Source of the DNA: Ursus arctos
Lineage: Eukaryota > Chordata > Mammalia > Carnivora > Ursidae
DNA: 64,000 bases
NCBI RefSeq assembly: GCF_023065955.2
Contig: NW_026623078.1
Coordinates: forward strand, 9,558,199-9,622,198
Reading direction: 5' to 3'
Shown here: piece after piece, positions 46,160 through 58,450 of the stretch
Layout of the letters: the number at the start of each line of letters is the position of its first letter
How positions within the stretch are numbered: position 1 is the stretch's first letter
Notes under the pieces: generated by a model
What the model saw: the letters and a program-made list of their open reading frames with translations, nothing else
Told to the model about the DNA's origin: nothing
Database searches by the model: none
Position numbers and translations under genes: made by a program

Positions 46160-46285
46160 CAAAATAGCATTTTCCCCCAAGGAAATGGAAACGCAGTATG
46201 GATAAAAATAACTTTCCTAATTTCACACAGATGGTGGCAAAAACAAGAAATGAAAGAAGTTGGGTTCCTTGATTCCCTTCCATAC
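46160..46285 (+). mobile_element. Possible MIR 3' part
   Basis: The order 'aaggaaatggaaac', 'aataactttcctaatttcac', 'acagatggtggcaaaaacaa', 'gttgggttccttgattcc' follows the MIR pattern (gaggaaactgag, taacttgcccaaggtcacacag, gtggcagag, ggattcgaacccagg). Diverged and tentative. Confidence 0.5.
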
Positions 46286-47079
46286 TGTTCATTTTATTAT
46301 ATATTATATCAGCTAAGGAAAAGTTATTGCTTTCTCAATTGTATATTAACGAAAAAAAAATACTAGGCATTTATTCATTATTTGTTGTTTTTAATTTCAT
46401 ATATACTTACATGGGTAGATTTACTGTTTGTTTTAAAGCATGTTATTTTAGAAAAAAATACAAAATTATAAAAAATGCTATTATAAGTGAAACAAATTGG
46501 AAAAAAACCAAGACCAGCAGAGGTTCTGGCTGAGAACAAGGCAAATATGAAATATGTAGTGAAAGAAGGAAGCCCTGGACATTGACTACAACTGCTTGTT
46601 TCTCAAATCCAAATTTGTTTTTATTGCTTTTATGATAATAGTGGTAGATTCCTCTTAACATTTCTCCTTTGTGGAAAGCATAGTTATGTTCAGCTTTGTT
46701 GGTTGAGAAATCTATTGAACATTGAAAGAGAAAGTATTTGTAGTTCTCATGTGCTTTGATTTTGCTCTTCTGGCTATTGCCACACACTCTGTCTACTTCC
46801 AGAAGCTTGTTGTGGGGACCTCACAGAACTCGGTAATCTGGTCCAATTTTGCATCTGGAACATACATTCCTTTGGTGAGTTAATAGTCCTAGTCCTAGCT
46901 TGTTGGCTACCTCACTATACCTCTCCCAATACAGACCCATATTGCCCAGGTCTTGCAGCTCTTTGCAAGTGGGCTCTTTGCTGTAAAACTCTGTGCCCAC
47001 CTGCTACCAATCGCAGATCACCTGCACCTCAGAAGAATTTTGTTGTTGGTGTTTTTGTTGGCCTTCCTAAAAGAAATAT

Positions 47080-47206
47080 GGAGCACCTCCACACTCAAAC
47101 CACCTTGCCAAGGCCCACAGCTGTGAACAACGTCTGGCTCAGGCAACCCAGTGACAAGTCTGAGAGTGACAAATGACCAAATTAGGATTTGAACCTAAGA
47201 AGTCTG
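47080..47206 (+). mobile_element. Possible MIR 3' part
   Basis: 'ccttgccaaggcccacagct' followed by 'aaattaggatttgaacctaa' and 'gaagtctggctcat' matches the MIR 3' region in order. Tentative. Confidence 0.5.
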
Positions 47207-47507
47207 GCTCATGAAGATCTAATTACTTCATGTGATATTTCCATAGGAAATAGACATGAAAGACAAATATATGTAGATTCTGCACTAAGGAATTGTATGG
47301 ATTGGAGGGGCAGAAAGACCTGCAGACGGACTTCTAGTATAATGTGGTAACTACTGTGGTATAGGATAATCCAGATGGGACAAAAACAAAAAGGGCACTA
47401 AAATTGTCCAGGGGTTCAGGACATGATGATTCTTGAGCCAAACCGAAAGAATGAGTAGGAATTATTTTGAAAAACAAGTCAGGGAAAATAGGCCTCAGAT
47501 ATAAATG

Positions 47508-47620
47508 ATAGCATTGATTTATTTATTTAACAAATATTTATTTCTATTCTGCTATGTTCTATCTTGAGGCTAAGGGAATAGCTATAGACAAAATAAAGAA
47601 GAGAAGAACATGGAGATGTT
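47508..47620 (+). repeat. Possible ancient repeat (AACAAATATTTATT-type start)
   Basis: TTTATTTAACAAATATTTAT, then TCTATTCTGCTATGTTCTATC and GCTATAGACAAAATAAAGAA, resembles the start of a common mammalian repeat ('ttcaacaaatatttattgagcacctactatgtgcc...'). I cannot assign the family. Confidence 0.4.
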
Positions 47621-50000
47621 TGTAATTTTAGTTCTAAAAACAAATAGAAAATAAACTAAACCATGATGGATATTAAAGTTGATTAGTGGTAAGTTTGCTC
47701 AAATATAAGACATAAATAAAAGCATTTTCTTATAGGCTCATTAGGAAGAGAAGGATTTTTGCAAATGTGGAAACCACTTGCATTTTGCAATCAAGTTAAG
47801 ATGGGCTGGGAGGCAAGGGCAGTCCAGGAGTGAGGATGACAAAGAAATGCCAGGTGAGTGGTGGTGAGGACAGAGTTCAGTGCCCTGGCTGCCCAGAATT
47901 GATCCCATGTTTGATGGGTGTACCTAGTTTCTTTCCACATCAGTGGCTGTGCTAGTAGCCTCATAAATCAAGGTACACCATTTTCCTCTAGCCAAGTGGT
48001 GATAGACACTTAATGCTTCTGACAGGACCTGCAGTCGTGAGTTAAGTGATCCAGGAATAAGAAAATGGTGAGAAATCATGGATTCCACTAGGGATGTCTT
48101 CAAATTTGCCTTTTGCTATGAAGCCTCACTCTCTATCATTTTTCTTAAGCTTGGTTCTTTGTCTTCGCATTGATCTATGAACTACTTGGTATGTGTCTAA
48201 GAATTCCTTTCCTATGCTCATTAGGTAGAATAGCTTCTTTTGTTTGGAACTGTGGAAGTTTCAGCAGTACAGGAGGAAGAATGCACTTGCTGGAATTCAA
48301 TGGACAGCCTCATAAGTTTCCTGTTCTTGAAATCTATTTCTTTAAATGCGTGCCCCAGCTCTTATGTATCAGTGACAGTTTTAGATTAATGATATTGACA
48401 ATCCAACCATCTCTTGTCATGTCCTATTATTCACAAATCTTAGACCATATATTCAAACTGTTCCCTCTGCTCAATTTTCAATGTTGCCCATCATTTATCT
48501 TACTCATTCAAAACTCTTATTTTTCAAGATATGAATTTATATTTAATTTTATAAATATGCATACTTTAACTTCTACTTATTACTTTTAGTAATATTTAAA
48601 ATTAATGAAATCATCTTCCTAAGGCTCAAATGAGAGTGCATCATTTCAGAACAAGCGTCTACAAATAGATCCTCAAGAGAAGAACATAACTCCTATCTTA
48701 CTTAGGATTCAAATATGTTGCAAGTTTGGAAAAGTATAAAAAGATCTAAGATAAGGTTGAGCAAGAGAGAAAGTTCTTCACTGCGATTTTCCATTTCTCG
48801 TAGTTCATATCTTCAATCCCCTATTTCTTACCATTTAGCTCTGTCAATAAACAGCTCTCATAGCATCCTTAATCATATTCTTGTGTAGTAAATGAGAATA
48901 AAAAGCAAAACTAACTTCATATCACAAAAGATAGAGTTGCCTTAGGATACAAAATGAAATATTATTCCTTACGACAATTTTAAATATGGTAGTTCCGCGG
49001 AATATTAAATATGAATATTTTATGTGCAAAATTAAGAATGTATATTTTTTCATGGTCCTTTGCCCTTTTTGAAGTCTTCCTTTCTAAATGTATAGCTCTG
49101 ACACCAGAAACAATGACTGAATCCTAAAAATGGAACTGCTCCCTAGCTGCAGCCAAAACTAAGCTTTTTTAGCATAATGATCATTATGTCAGCCTAGAAA
49201 ATGCCATCACCTAATGAATCCAGCTGTCAGTCTTTACCATGTAATAAACATTTTCATATCAAGTGAGCTGTTTCAAAGCACTTTTCATTTTTAATTTACT
49301 GAAAAAGTTTGACCCTCCACAGTCTCCCCAAAGCTATTAAGTGTGAATGAAGTTAATGTCTCAAAATCTTTGCCCCTGTGATTTGTTTCTATTTAGCAGA
49401 AGGGAGAGGGGGAGGGAGAACACACAATATCACCCGGATGCCAAGATAAATTTATTTTTATATATTTCAGATATTCTGTGTCTGTTCCAAAACTCTTTTC
49501 CGATGTCTACTAAAGTTAAGTAACTTAAAGAATTTTGTAATTTTGAAGCATTTTATCGAATAATAGCTTTGAAGAGAGAATGTTGGATAAAAATAAAGAC
49601 TATATTAGTTTTAGAGGCAGAAAGTGTCTCATTGGGGATGAGATTTATTTGTTTCCTACTCTTGTGACTTAGGAGTTACGCAGAGAAACCTCATGAGGAA
49701 AATGCCATAACCCTGTCATCATTCATCTGGACCCTCTGGCTCTACTTTGGCTCACAAGTCACATGTAGTCACATGTAGTTATTGTCCAAGCAACAGCTAA
49801 CCTGCTTGTAATTCTCAATATACAGATACTTGCAAGTTTACACTAAATAGTGGGTTTATGGTTCGGATTACTCAGCCCAAAAAAACAGTCAAATTTTCAG
49901 TAGGGGTCTCCTCAATGTGCCATAACTATAAGGCTAAATTTGTATTAGAGTATATGCCTCTCAGTCATTTGCAAATTAACAAAATTCTACCTCTTGTTTT

Positions 50001-50200
50001 CTTTTTTTTTAAGATTTTATTTATCTATTTGAAAGACATAGAGGACATGAGAGAGAGCAGGCAGGGGGAAAGGGCAGAGGGAGAGGGAGAATCAGACTCC
50101 CTGCTGAGCAGGGAGCCTGCATGGGGCTCGAGCCCAAGACCCTGGGATCATGACTTGAGCCAAAGGCAGACGCTTAACCAACTGAACCACCCAGATGCCC
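50001..50200 (-). mobile_element. Can-SINE, antisense
   Basis: Reversed poly(T) and AAGATTTTATTTATCTATTT tail, a GAGAGAGCAGGCAGGGGGAA body and the head (rc of ACTGAACCACCCAGATGCCC). TSD ctacctcttg(t/a)ttt at 49987-50000 and 50201-50214. Confidence 0.96.
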
Positions 50201-50552
50201 CTACCTCTTGATTTCAATCTAAGGCTGTTTTATTATGGGAGCTTGTAACTGTGACTCTTAAACAGAAAAAAATAAAATAATGTGTGATAGAAAAATATAC
50301 CATGATAGAAAATGTCTATCAATTTCTTTTTTAATATTAAGATATCTACGTTGGAATTTTTGTTATTCTCAAAGTACTTTTGTCACTGTAACAGGATTTC
50401 AACAAAAATTGGAAATGTAGCAAAAACATAGTGTCCTTTATGATTGCCAAGGAAAATAGTTTAATTGAAGAAAGAAGCAAGCAAACAAACTTCCCTAACA
50501 GGCTTCGCTGGAGTTAAAGACACCTTACCATAACACTGGATTTGTTAAGTAT

Positions 50553-50693
50553 CATTGAATGAAAAGAAATTGTAAACTAAAATTACTTAGGCTTAGGGTG
50601 CCTGGGTGGCTCAGTTAGTTGAGTATCCTGACTGAGCCACCCAGACACCTTAAGCCTAAGTAATTTTAGTTTACAATTTCTTCTCATTCAGTG
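50553..50693. repeat. Near-perfect foldback palindrome (66-bp arms, 9-bp loop)
   Basis: Arms 50553-50618 and 50628-50693 are reverse complements with 61 of 66 positions identical, and all five differences are transitions. The loop is 50619-50627. The left arm covers unique 5' flank, the SINE's 5' TSD and the first ~24 bases of the SINE. The right arm is an inverted copy of all three, placed inside the SINE where its usual ~10-base 'aactcttgat' segment should be. Confidence 0.95.
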
Positions 50694-50870
50694 ATTCCAG
50701 CTCAGGTCATGATCTCAGGGTCCTGGGATCGAGCCCTGCATCGGGCTCCACACTCAGCACAGAGCCTGCTTGGGATTCTATCTCTCCCTCTTGCCTTACC
50801 CCCTGCACATACATGTGCAGATGCTCTCTCTCTCTCTCTCTCTCTCTAAAGAAATAAATAAAACCTTTAA
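50595..50870 (+). mobile_element. Can-SINE carrying an internal inverted duplication
   Basis: The SINE head (AGGGTGCCTGGGTGGCTCAG) is followed after 33 bases by an inverted copy of the head and 5' flank (50628-50693). Normal SINE sequence then resumes at CCAGCTCAGGTCATGATCTC and runs to the (CT)n at 50825-50847 and the AAATAAATAAAACCTTT tail. TSD aaaattacttaggctt at 50579-50594 and aaaattactgaggctt at 50871-50886. A third, inverted TSD copy sits at 50652-50667. This shows the rearrangement copied already-inserted DNA, or happened during insertion. Confidence 0.95.
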
Positions 50871-50886
50871 AAAATTACTGAGGCTT

Positions 50887-51765
50887 GACCAACTGAAGGT
50901 AAATATTCTCTTCACTGGGTTTCTCATTTTTCCTAACAAGAGTTCTGTAAATTGTAAAAATGTTGATTCTTTGACATTCCCCAACTCATAATGAAAGCCA
51001 GTTGGGAGCTAAATTGTCTTGTGATGCTTTCTTTTGGGGTAACCCATATATACACACAATGACAGATGTACTTCCACTGAAAAAGAGATACCATTCCACC
51101 GGGATGCCTGAGACCTAGATGTGGCAGACTGTTGCTGTCAAGTAAGGATTGCTGTAGACGATCCACCATTCCACTTCAAACTCATATGGCCAGACACTGA
51201 AATGTTTTAGGGGCATTTGCCAAATAGGCATTTAGGGGCAAAAGTGATATGAGTTCATAAAGCTCACTTAATTATCAAATTTAAGTAGTCTTGAAGGTTT
51301 AGATCTGGACCTTTTTTTTTTATGTTCTTCTTTGTACATATTTTTATTTGTTCCAATATAACATACACGAAAGAGTAGAATATTTTTATTTCCCTCTAAA
51401 TATACTATGACAAGTCTTAGTCACTGTCTCTTACAACTATTTATGAACTGTTTTCTGGAAAGATTTAGGAAAGGATTGTAGCTGTTTAGAGGATGCTGAC
51501 AAATGTTCTCCTCAAACCCACACACATAGAAATAAATTGGCACAGACTGGATTTAGGAGATCATGAGCAATGTTGTGTACTGGGAAGTCTGTGGATAAAC
51601 TGGTTTGATAGCTGTTCTCATCAGCGTCTGCCTTCACTTTCTCAGTGTTATTTCTTCATCTATCAAAGGAGGGTGACAATAATAAAACTAACCTCATATG
51701 GCTGTTGTTATTTATAAATGACAACAGTGCTGAGAAAGTATTCTACCTAACATATATAATAAACT
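50887..51765. other. Spacer
   Basis: No gene. Poly(T) at 51311-51321. No named repeat recognised. Confidence 0.55.
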
Positions 51766-51935
51766 ATTTTTTAAAAGATTTTATTTATTTATTTGTCAGA
51801 GAGAGAGAGTGCATAAGTAGGAGGAGAGGCAGGCAGAGGGAGAAGCAGGCTCCCCACTGAGCAAGGAGCCAGATGTGGGACTTGATCCCGGGACTCTGGG
51901 CAGATGCTTAACCAACTGAGCCACACAGGTGTCTG
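51766..51935 (-). mobile_element. Can-SINE with small internal deletion, antisense
   Basis: Reversed tail TTAAAAGATTTTATTTATTT, GA-rich body, head rc of CAACTGAGCCACACAGGTGT. About 19 bases (the usual 'gatcatgacctgagccaaa' segment) are missing between GGGACTCTGG and GCAGATGCTT. TSD about tataataaact / tataataaatt at 51755-51765 and 51936-51946. Confidence 0.94.
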
Positions 51936-51946
51936 TATAATAAATT

Positions 51947-53253
51947 CTTAATAAATGTTAACTATCATGGTTGTATTTGTTTTTAATATCAAACATTGGT
52001 TCAAAAATTGACTCTACTGAGGATCAAAAGACTGAAATTAGGTTGGCTATTCAAACACTCTGAGGATGTTCCCTCATGTGTAACCTAGAATACCTATGTC
52101 AGAATATTATAATAATACTAGGTGGAAGGAGTTTATGAATAGCAAATGAAATATATACTTTATCATGCCTCTATTTCAATGTTGAGTATATGTGTATCTG
52201 TGTTTGTTTAATGCATAATGTTTGGCATGCAACTGTTGCTACACGATTAATATTGACCCCTTATCCCTCAAACAAATATTTGTTACAAAAATGTTCATTA
52301 TAAATTTGAATAATGTTTTATTGCCTATCATAGAACTAGCAAAATATCTAAGAGTCTTACAAATATTGGACAGAAATTGAAAAATTCCCTCCTATGCATA
52401 TATATGTGATTTAATATAAAACAGTCATTATAGAATGGTAAATCAAAATTTTCATAATATTCAATTTTAAGGTATCAAGTTGGGATTCAAGGTCTTCATA
52501 TACCAGAATTCCCAATTCAAAAGAAAAAACATATATTAGAGACAATATTTCTCTTTTCCCATACACAATTGTATCATAGGTGTCTGAAAGATTACCACCA
52601 GCAATAATACTGGAATTATTTCCTTTCCAAATAAAAATCTAAGAATATTGGCAATGTCCGTTGGCCATCTATAAACTTATAATGATGCATTTAATTTTAT
52701 TTAACACAGGAAAAACATGATTATCTTGGGATGACTATTATGTCCTCATCTCCTCAGTGCTCTCAATTACTTTGGACAATTTGTCCAACCTTCTGTACCC
52801 CTCAGTGGACACCCTTCTGAGTCATTGAAAAAGCTATTGTTTTGGAAAGGAAAGGTCTTCAACCTTCAGGAATGGAGAAGATACTTTGGACAAACCACTC
52901 TCCATTCTTTGGACTGTTGCAAAGCACATATGGAATTATAAAGTGAGCTAAAATTTATTCCTAATGCCCAACAATATGTTATGCTTCCTGGCTGATGAAA
53001 ATGCACAGTAATAGGAGCAATAGGAGCACATGGCAGTAAGAGCACAAAATGGGCACATCATAAAACATTCATAAATATTGAGTTATATGGAGGCTGTGGA
53101 TTGAATTTTTTGAGATCCCATCTTGGTAAAAGGAATTTATGATTGCATTCATTTTTAACATTTTAATGAATGAGATTGGAACTCAAAATTTATTTTTTCA
53201 AATGTGACTTAAAGATTCTGCTATACTCTTGTTCAAATATATGCTTCTTTCTT
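51947..53253. other. AT-rich spacer
   Basis: No gene or element recognised. Confidence 0.55.
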
Positions 53254-53443
53254 TTTTTTTTAATTTATTTATTTCAGAGAGAGAGTGTGTGGAGGGACAA
53301 AGGGAGAGGGAGAGAGAATCAAGCAAAGTCCACACTGAGCGCAGAGTCCAACGTGGGGCTCAGTCTCATGACCCTGAAATCATGACCTGAGTTGCAACCA
53401 AAAGTCAGACATTTAAACAACTGCACCACCCAGGTGCCCCACA
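53254..53443 (-). mobile_element. Can-SINE, antisense
   Basis: Reversed T-rich tail (TTAATTTATTTATTTCAGAG), body, CATGACCCTGAAATCATGAC block and head rc of CTGCACCACCCAGGTGCCCC. Probable diverged TSD cttctttctt / cttatttctt at the borders. Confidence 0.93.
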
Positions 53444-55358
53444 CTTATTTCTTATGAAGTGAAGCACCTTGTTTATTTTTTATTAGGTGAAATACCTTGG
53501 TTTTTTTTTTTTTTTTGAGGTGGAGAAGTGTTCTATGTAAATTGAAATTAGATGACAATAACTAACTTAAGGAATAATTTGCCATTTGCTCACCCATGTT
53601 TTATTTTCAAATGAATTAATACATTTTAACTTACTGAGACTCAATAAAGCAAAACAAAAATCAACAAAAACAGGAAGGAATTTACACACTCCTTGGAGGA
53701 AAAACAATAACAACAAATTGTCTTGTAGCCATGTAGTCATGGTAACATGTGGTAATTAGAGATAGATTTAAATGCATTTAATTTAGCAACAACTCACATC
53801 AATGTCCATGACAAGCCAACCAATTGATGACAACTCCTTGCTTTTGCAAATCAGCAAGTTAAAACAGATTTACTCTAATAAACATGCTCCACATGCCAAC
53901 AACCAACAGAAGTAAGTGAGCTTCTATGTGTGAAATTCTGCTGGTTCTGGTACCCAACACTTCCTAAAACCCCTGTTCTCTTTTGCAAGAATGGACCAGA
54001 CTAGCATAACTTTCCTCTACTGCAGTAAGAATAAATTCAGCTTTGTCTTGTTATTCAAGATATGTGGCAATCTCATCATCCTTTGACAATTCTAGAGATT
54101 TCAATGGGTTTGGCAGCATTCTAAGAGATAGTTGAACCAAGAGATGTCCCCCTGGTCCATAGCCCCAAACTCTATTTTTATTCTTTAGATCTCCTGCCAG
54201 ATACATCAGTTTAAAGAAAATCTGAGTTCTGGCTAATTTTATGAGCTCTGGTTGCTGAATTCTGTTAGAACAATCAGATAACTGATTAATTTCATGAGTT
54301 CTGTTTGCCAAATTTATTTTATAAACCTAGTATTTGTAATCACACAGATTATTGTATAAGGCCATTAGATTTAGATCTGTATATCAGGGAATTAGACCTA
54401 GGTTTTGTATAAAGAAACTGTATACCTTAATTTGAAAGTAACTCATTTGGTAAATAATGAGACAATGTCATTTTACTACTTAGTTTTCGAGTATACCTTT
54501 AGTAGAAGTGAAGAGTATTATTTTGCCATTAACCTGTTTATTCTGCTGCTTGCTTTGTTTATACTTTGTTTGTCTATATATCCAAAACCTTATTTCAAGT
54601 GTTTTTGCTTGTCCTGGATTGTATTGTTACCATTGAGTGTGTGAGGGAAGCTCTGTAGGGAACAATCTGAGGAATGCATCCAGTAAGGCTCCAATCCAAC
54701 CCAAGCCAGCCCTGATGGCTAGCATTAGAGGATGATTAGACTGCCACCATATTCACGTGAAGGTGATTAGCTCATTATTGCTTTCAGTTCCCTAAAAATC
54801 CTTCATGAGGTCATTCCCTGCCTTGTCAATATGTGAATAAGTTACTGTGAATAGGCCATAATTGAGGAAATCAGCTCATTGATCATTTGGTCTTTAATAA
54901 TATATATTGTGGATCCAGTATAGTGACCTGTCTTTTCAGTCAGTCAGGGTTTGTTTAAGTCAACACTACAATCTGTATCTGCAAGAAAGATTACATCCTC
55001 CTTATCTCACCACAATCCATATTTTGAGTTTATTTTGAAAAATGAAAATCTTTTAATAAGAATGAGTTGGAATTACAATGGCTATTATAGAGACTTTTTG
55101 CATATCAAAATCATTCAATGAGTAGGAGTTTCAGCAAAGAAAAGAAACAAAATACTAAATATTTAAAGGTCATCTTTCTTTGGTATTTTGCTGAGGCCTT
55201 AAAACCAAAAGTTGATTTCAAGATGGCCTCTCCTTTAGCAAAATCCAAATAGAAATATTTATTCTGATTCTAAACTTCTCAAACCACTTTTACAGTTTAC
55301 AAACTCATCTTTTTCCCCCCACTCATGCCTCTTTTATTACTTCTGCCCATTCTCCTTG
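53444..55358. other. Spacer, no recognised gene
   Basis: Poly(T) at 53501-53516. 54630-55010 is moderately GC-balanced and could be an unrecognised old LTR (TGTGTGAGGGAAGC near 54638), but I find no matching ends. Frames of 79-86 codons have no motifs. Confidence 0.45.
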
Positions 55359-55930
55359 TAGAGAACAAAATGGAGTCCCCTTGTTAAGCAGGAGCCTGTG
55401 TCAAGCAATGACAGAAGCAGTTAAGGTACTGCAGCCAGGAGATCTCTCCGGGACCAATGTCAGCTGACACCCAGAACTGATAATGAGCAGAACCAGAGGA
55501 AGTCTGCAATTAAATCCCTTTAAAAGGGGGAGGATTTGGGCCGCAAACTGTCAGACTTTTCTGACATGACCTCTCTATGTCTAATCACTTAAAAAAGGCA
55601 ACTGCCACCAGAGGCTCTGCCTGATTGATCTCTGAACAGAACTGAGATGTATCACTGCAGTAAGGACTGAGAGCCAACCTGGACCAGACTGAGGCCCTAT
55701 CTCAATTGCATACCCACAGACTAACTTTGTGTGTAGTTCATTAACTTCCTACACACTTCTGTTATCTTATTTGTTGTGTGGTTTGTCTTATGTTCTGCTC
55801 CGTGTGCTATATAAAAAGCCAAGCTTAATAACATGGTGAAATGTCATTGAGTTTGGAATCATGAATGTGCTTTATAATTGTGATTAACTTTGCTTTATGA
55901 TTGAATAAAGCTGACATTGTTGAAAGACAC
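55359..55930 (+). mobile_element. Candidate solo LTR of an endogenous retrovirus
   Basis: Begins TGTAGAGAACAAAATGGAGT, a style of start seen in ERV1-class LTRs. It contains a TATA-like box (GCTATATAAAAAGCC near 55807-55821) and, about 80 bases on, a polyadenylation signal (GAATAAAG at 55903-55910), as in a U3-R-U5 arrangement. It is more GC-balanced than the neighbourhood. No gag, pol or env sequence adjoins it. Exact ends and any 4-6 bp TSD could not be fixed, so the boundaries are approximate. Confidence 0.5.
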
Positions 55931-56149
55931 ACTTCATGTGTGCACCTTCATAGAGTGCTCATAGAGGCATTCCTAAACTCACCAACAGGTTTTTTCAAGT
56001 TTTTCCCCACAGTAGATGGTCATGTTACACAATGTTTCCTTTTCAGTCAATGTCTAGTCAGAAGGTGGATACTGCATAGTGAATGAATGAAAAGAATTAT
56101 TAAATATGAGATTTGAATAAAGGGAATTGGCTACTAGAGATAATGAGAA
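55931..56149. other. Spacer
   Basis: No feature recognised. Confidence 0.5.
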
Positions 56150-56660
56150 CTCTTAAGGAATGTAAAGTAATTGCTACGGGAAGCAGCAACTACCCACAAG
56201 GTGGAGGCAGAACACTAAAAGAAGGACACATCTGAAGGAAGGACCATAGGAATGGAATCCAGGTCTCACTGGAGAAGGCTCGGCTGTGGTCCACAGGAGG
56301 GTGAGGAAGTTTGGTTGGGGGGGGGGAGTTTGCTATCTGGGATGCCAGGGGAAAGCACCCCCCAGGAAGGACCCATGTCTCAAAACCCTCTATGAGGCTT
56401 CCTGGGGGTTATAGGGAGGGTTTCCCCACAGGGAGGTGCTGCACTGTAGATACTCATGAGAAAATCCCCCTGGGTCTGGCAGAAACTGCCCACAAGGAGG
56501 GGTCAAGTGCTCGTGGCCATCAGGTGCTGCAAGAGCCATCAAGAGGAGCTCACAAGGACCTGGCAGAGACCCCTTCCCCTCTGGTGTCGACCCCTTCAGG
56601 AACGACTCACTACTAAGACAGCTTAACCCTGAGCAAGTGGCACAGGAGAAATTCCTACGA
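56150..56660. other. GC-rich block of unknown origin
   Basis: It is clearly richer in G+C than the surrounding DNA and includes a run of about 11 G near 56317-56327. Similar phrases recur (e.g. 'actacccacaaggtgga' near 56190 and 'actgcccacaaggagggg' near 56486), hinting at a diverged repeat. The frames on both strands (101 and 139 codons) show no domain I recognise. Possibly an old LTR or internal ERV-related repeat. Confidence 0.45.
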
Positions 56661-58248
56661 GGTCCAGCTCCATAATTACACATTAGGTAATGGCAGGTAG
56701 AGGGGTCATAAATGAACTTATTCATAAGTGAATATATTTCACAGTTTACCTCCTCAGCTTCCAGGTGCAGCTGTGTACACCATTGAATTTCTATATAGCA
56801 ATAAGACAACTCTCTTAGCTGTCCTTATTCCAAATCAAAAAGTTCTTTCTTTTTCCTTTGAATAAGTAGAAGTATGGTCCCAACAGCTATTATATGTTAT
56901 CTGTAGTCTGACTCTTGAATTACTAATTTCATTGATGTGATGGGACACAGTGGCAACTGCTCCATCATACACCAAAAGGAAGAACATGGTCATTTCTACT
57001 AAGAATTTTGCCCTACTTGAATTTTCTTCTAATAGGGAGATGCCAATAACACATAACCAATAGTGCCATGAAGGAAATCAACAGAGTAAGAGGAATATAT
57101 AGAATGAAATTATTTATACTGCTTTATTTATATCAGGTAGTCAGGAGAGGACTTTCTAAGGGGCTGAGCCTGGAAAGATGATGAAGAGCCTGTCATTGAG
57201 AAGGGCCAGGAAAGAAGTATTCCAGGAGGAAAAAAAACAAAACTAAACTAAGTAAAAGTTCAAGGATGGAAAATGATCAACAGAGTTACAAAGTAAAAAG
57301 AGATTGACAATTTGCCATGGGGTAATGAGACAAAAGTGAATTTGGAGAGATAGTTAGGAGAACTATCATGCAGCCTATGAATTCAATTCTCTTTCTCTCC
57401 AATGCATGAACAAACTGATATCTTGAATATTTAAAAAAGTTATTCTCTCTTATTTTCTCTGTATACGTAAAAAAGTGAAAACTGATTTGCTCCAAAATGT
57501 CCATTAAATCTGCTTTTATTTGTCTGTTTGCTTTCCATGATTACATGATGAATTATTTGCAAAATTATAACCCAACTTTTAGTAATATATAGAAAACGAT
57601 GTCTTCACATAAAGACTCAGAGTTACTTACAAACTTTGATTTTACAGTCTGTAATTAGAATTAGAAATCATTCTAGCAGCATAAATCATTTCAAAGCATT
57701 GGGTACTTTGAATTATTTTTTAATGTTGCCAAATTATAAAATGAGTCTCTTACATGATGTCACACTAAGTGCTAAAGTAAAGTTATTATATTAAGTTAAA
57801 GTATGTGTATATCAGTTATTCAACACTTTAGTTATGGCTGTTAAAGTGGTCACATAAGAAAACATTTGTATAAAAGGGAAAGAAGAGTGAATGAGAAATA
57901 CATTATAAAGGTGCAATAAGTCAATGCTAGTGTCCAAAACACTATAATTCCTATAGAAACTAAGTATTTATTAAAGAAATTGTGAGGAAATTCAAGTATG
58001 AATTTTTTCAAAAGAAGAGAAACAAGAGACTAAATCAAGAAAACAAAAATACTAACCTTTTATATTTGTTTCACTCCAGCTTCATCAGCGTGTCTTGTTA
58101 TATTTTCCACTATGTTTTTTCTAATAAAGGTGATATGTAACTTTAGACTACTTTGTTATGGGAAAAATATTATTATTAATGAAAAACATTAATTCAGTAA
58201 TTCTGTAAATAGAGTAAAAGGGACATTTAACATAAAATGTAAATATAT
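56661..58248. other. AT-rich spacer
   Basis: 57000-57260 resembles an ancient repeat ('atgaaggaaatcaacagagtaa', 'gtagtcaggagaggactttct', 'agaagtattccaggagg'), which is a common phrase order in a mammalian repeat I cannot name. The rest shows nothing. Confidence 0.45.
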
Positions 58249-58450
58249 GGGGGCACCTGGGTGGCTCAGTTCCTTGAGTGTTTGCCTTTGGCTCAGGTCA
58301 TGACCCTAGAGTCCTGGGTTAGAGCTCCATATCAGGCTCCCTGCTCAGTGGGGAGTCTGCTTGTCCCTCTTTCTCTGTCCCCCACTCCACTTTTCGTGCT
58401 CTCTTTCACACTCTCGCACTCTCTCAAATAAATAAATAAAATCTTTTTAA
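58249..58450 (+). mobile_element. Can-SINE, full length
   Basis: GGGGGCACCTGGGTGGCTCA head, CT-rich body and AAATAAATAAATAAAATCTTTTT tail. The perfect 15-bp TSD AAAATGTAAATATAT lies at 58234-58248 and 58451-58465. Confidence 0.97.

Larger units (their letters stand above)
45758..49986. other. Long spacer with a few ancient repeat traces
   Basis: No gene is recognised. Weak MIR traces are listed separately. The 139-codon frame at 48170-48589 is the longest one not explained by a repeat. It has no known domain, and its Leu/Phe/Ile-rich make-up is expected of chance frames in T-rich DNA. Confidence 0.5.

Noticed and set aside
48170..48589. 139-codon plus-strand frame as a possible gene
   Set aside because: No domain, no exon or promoter context. 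The Leu/Phe/Ile-rich composition is typical of chance frames in T-rich DNA.
54638..55010. Second LTR pairing with 55359-55930 to make a provirus
   Set aside because: The two segments do not resemble each other and no gag/pol-like translation lies between or around them.
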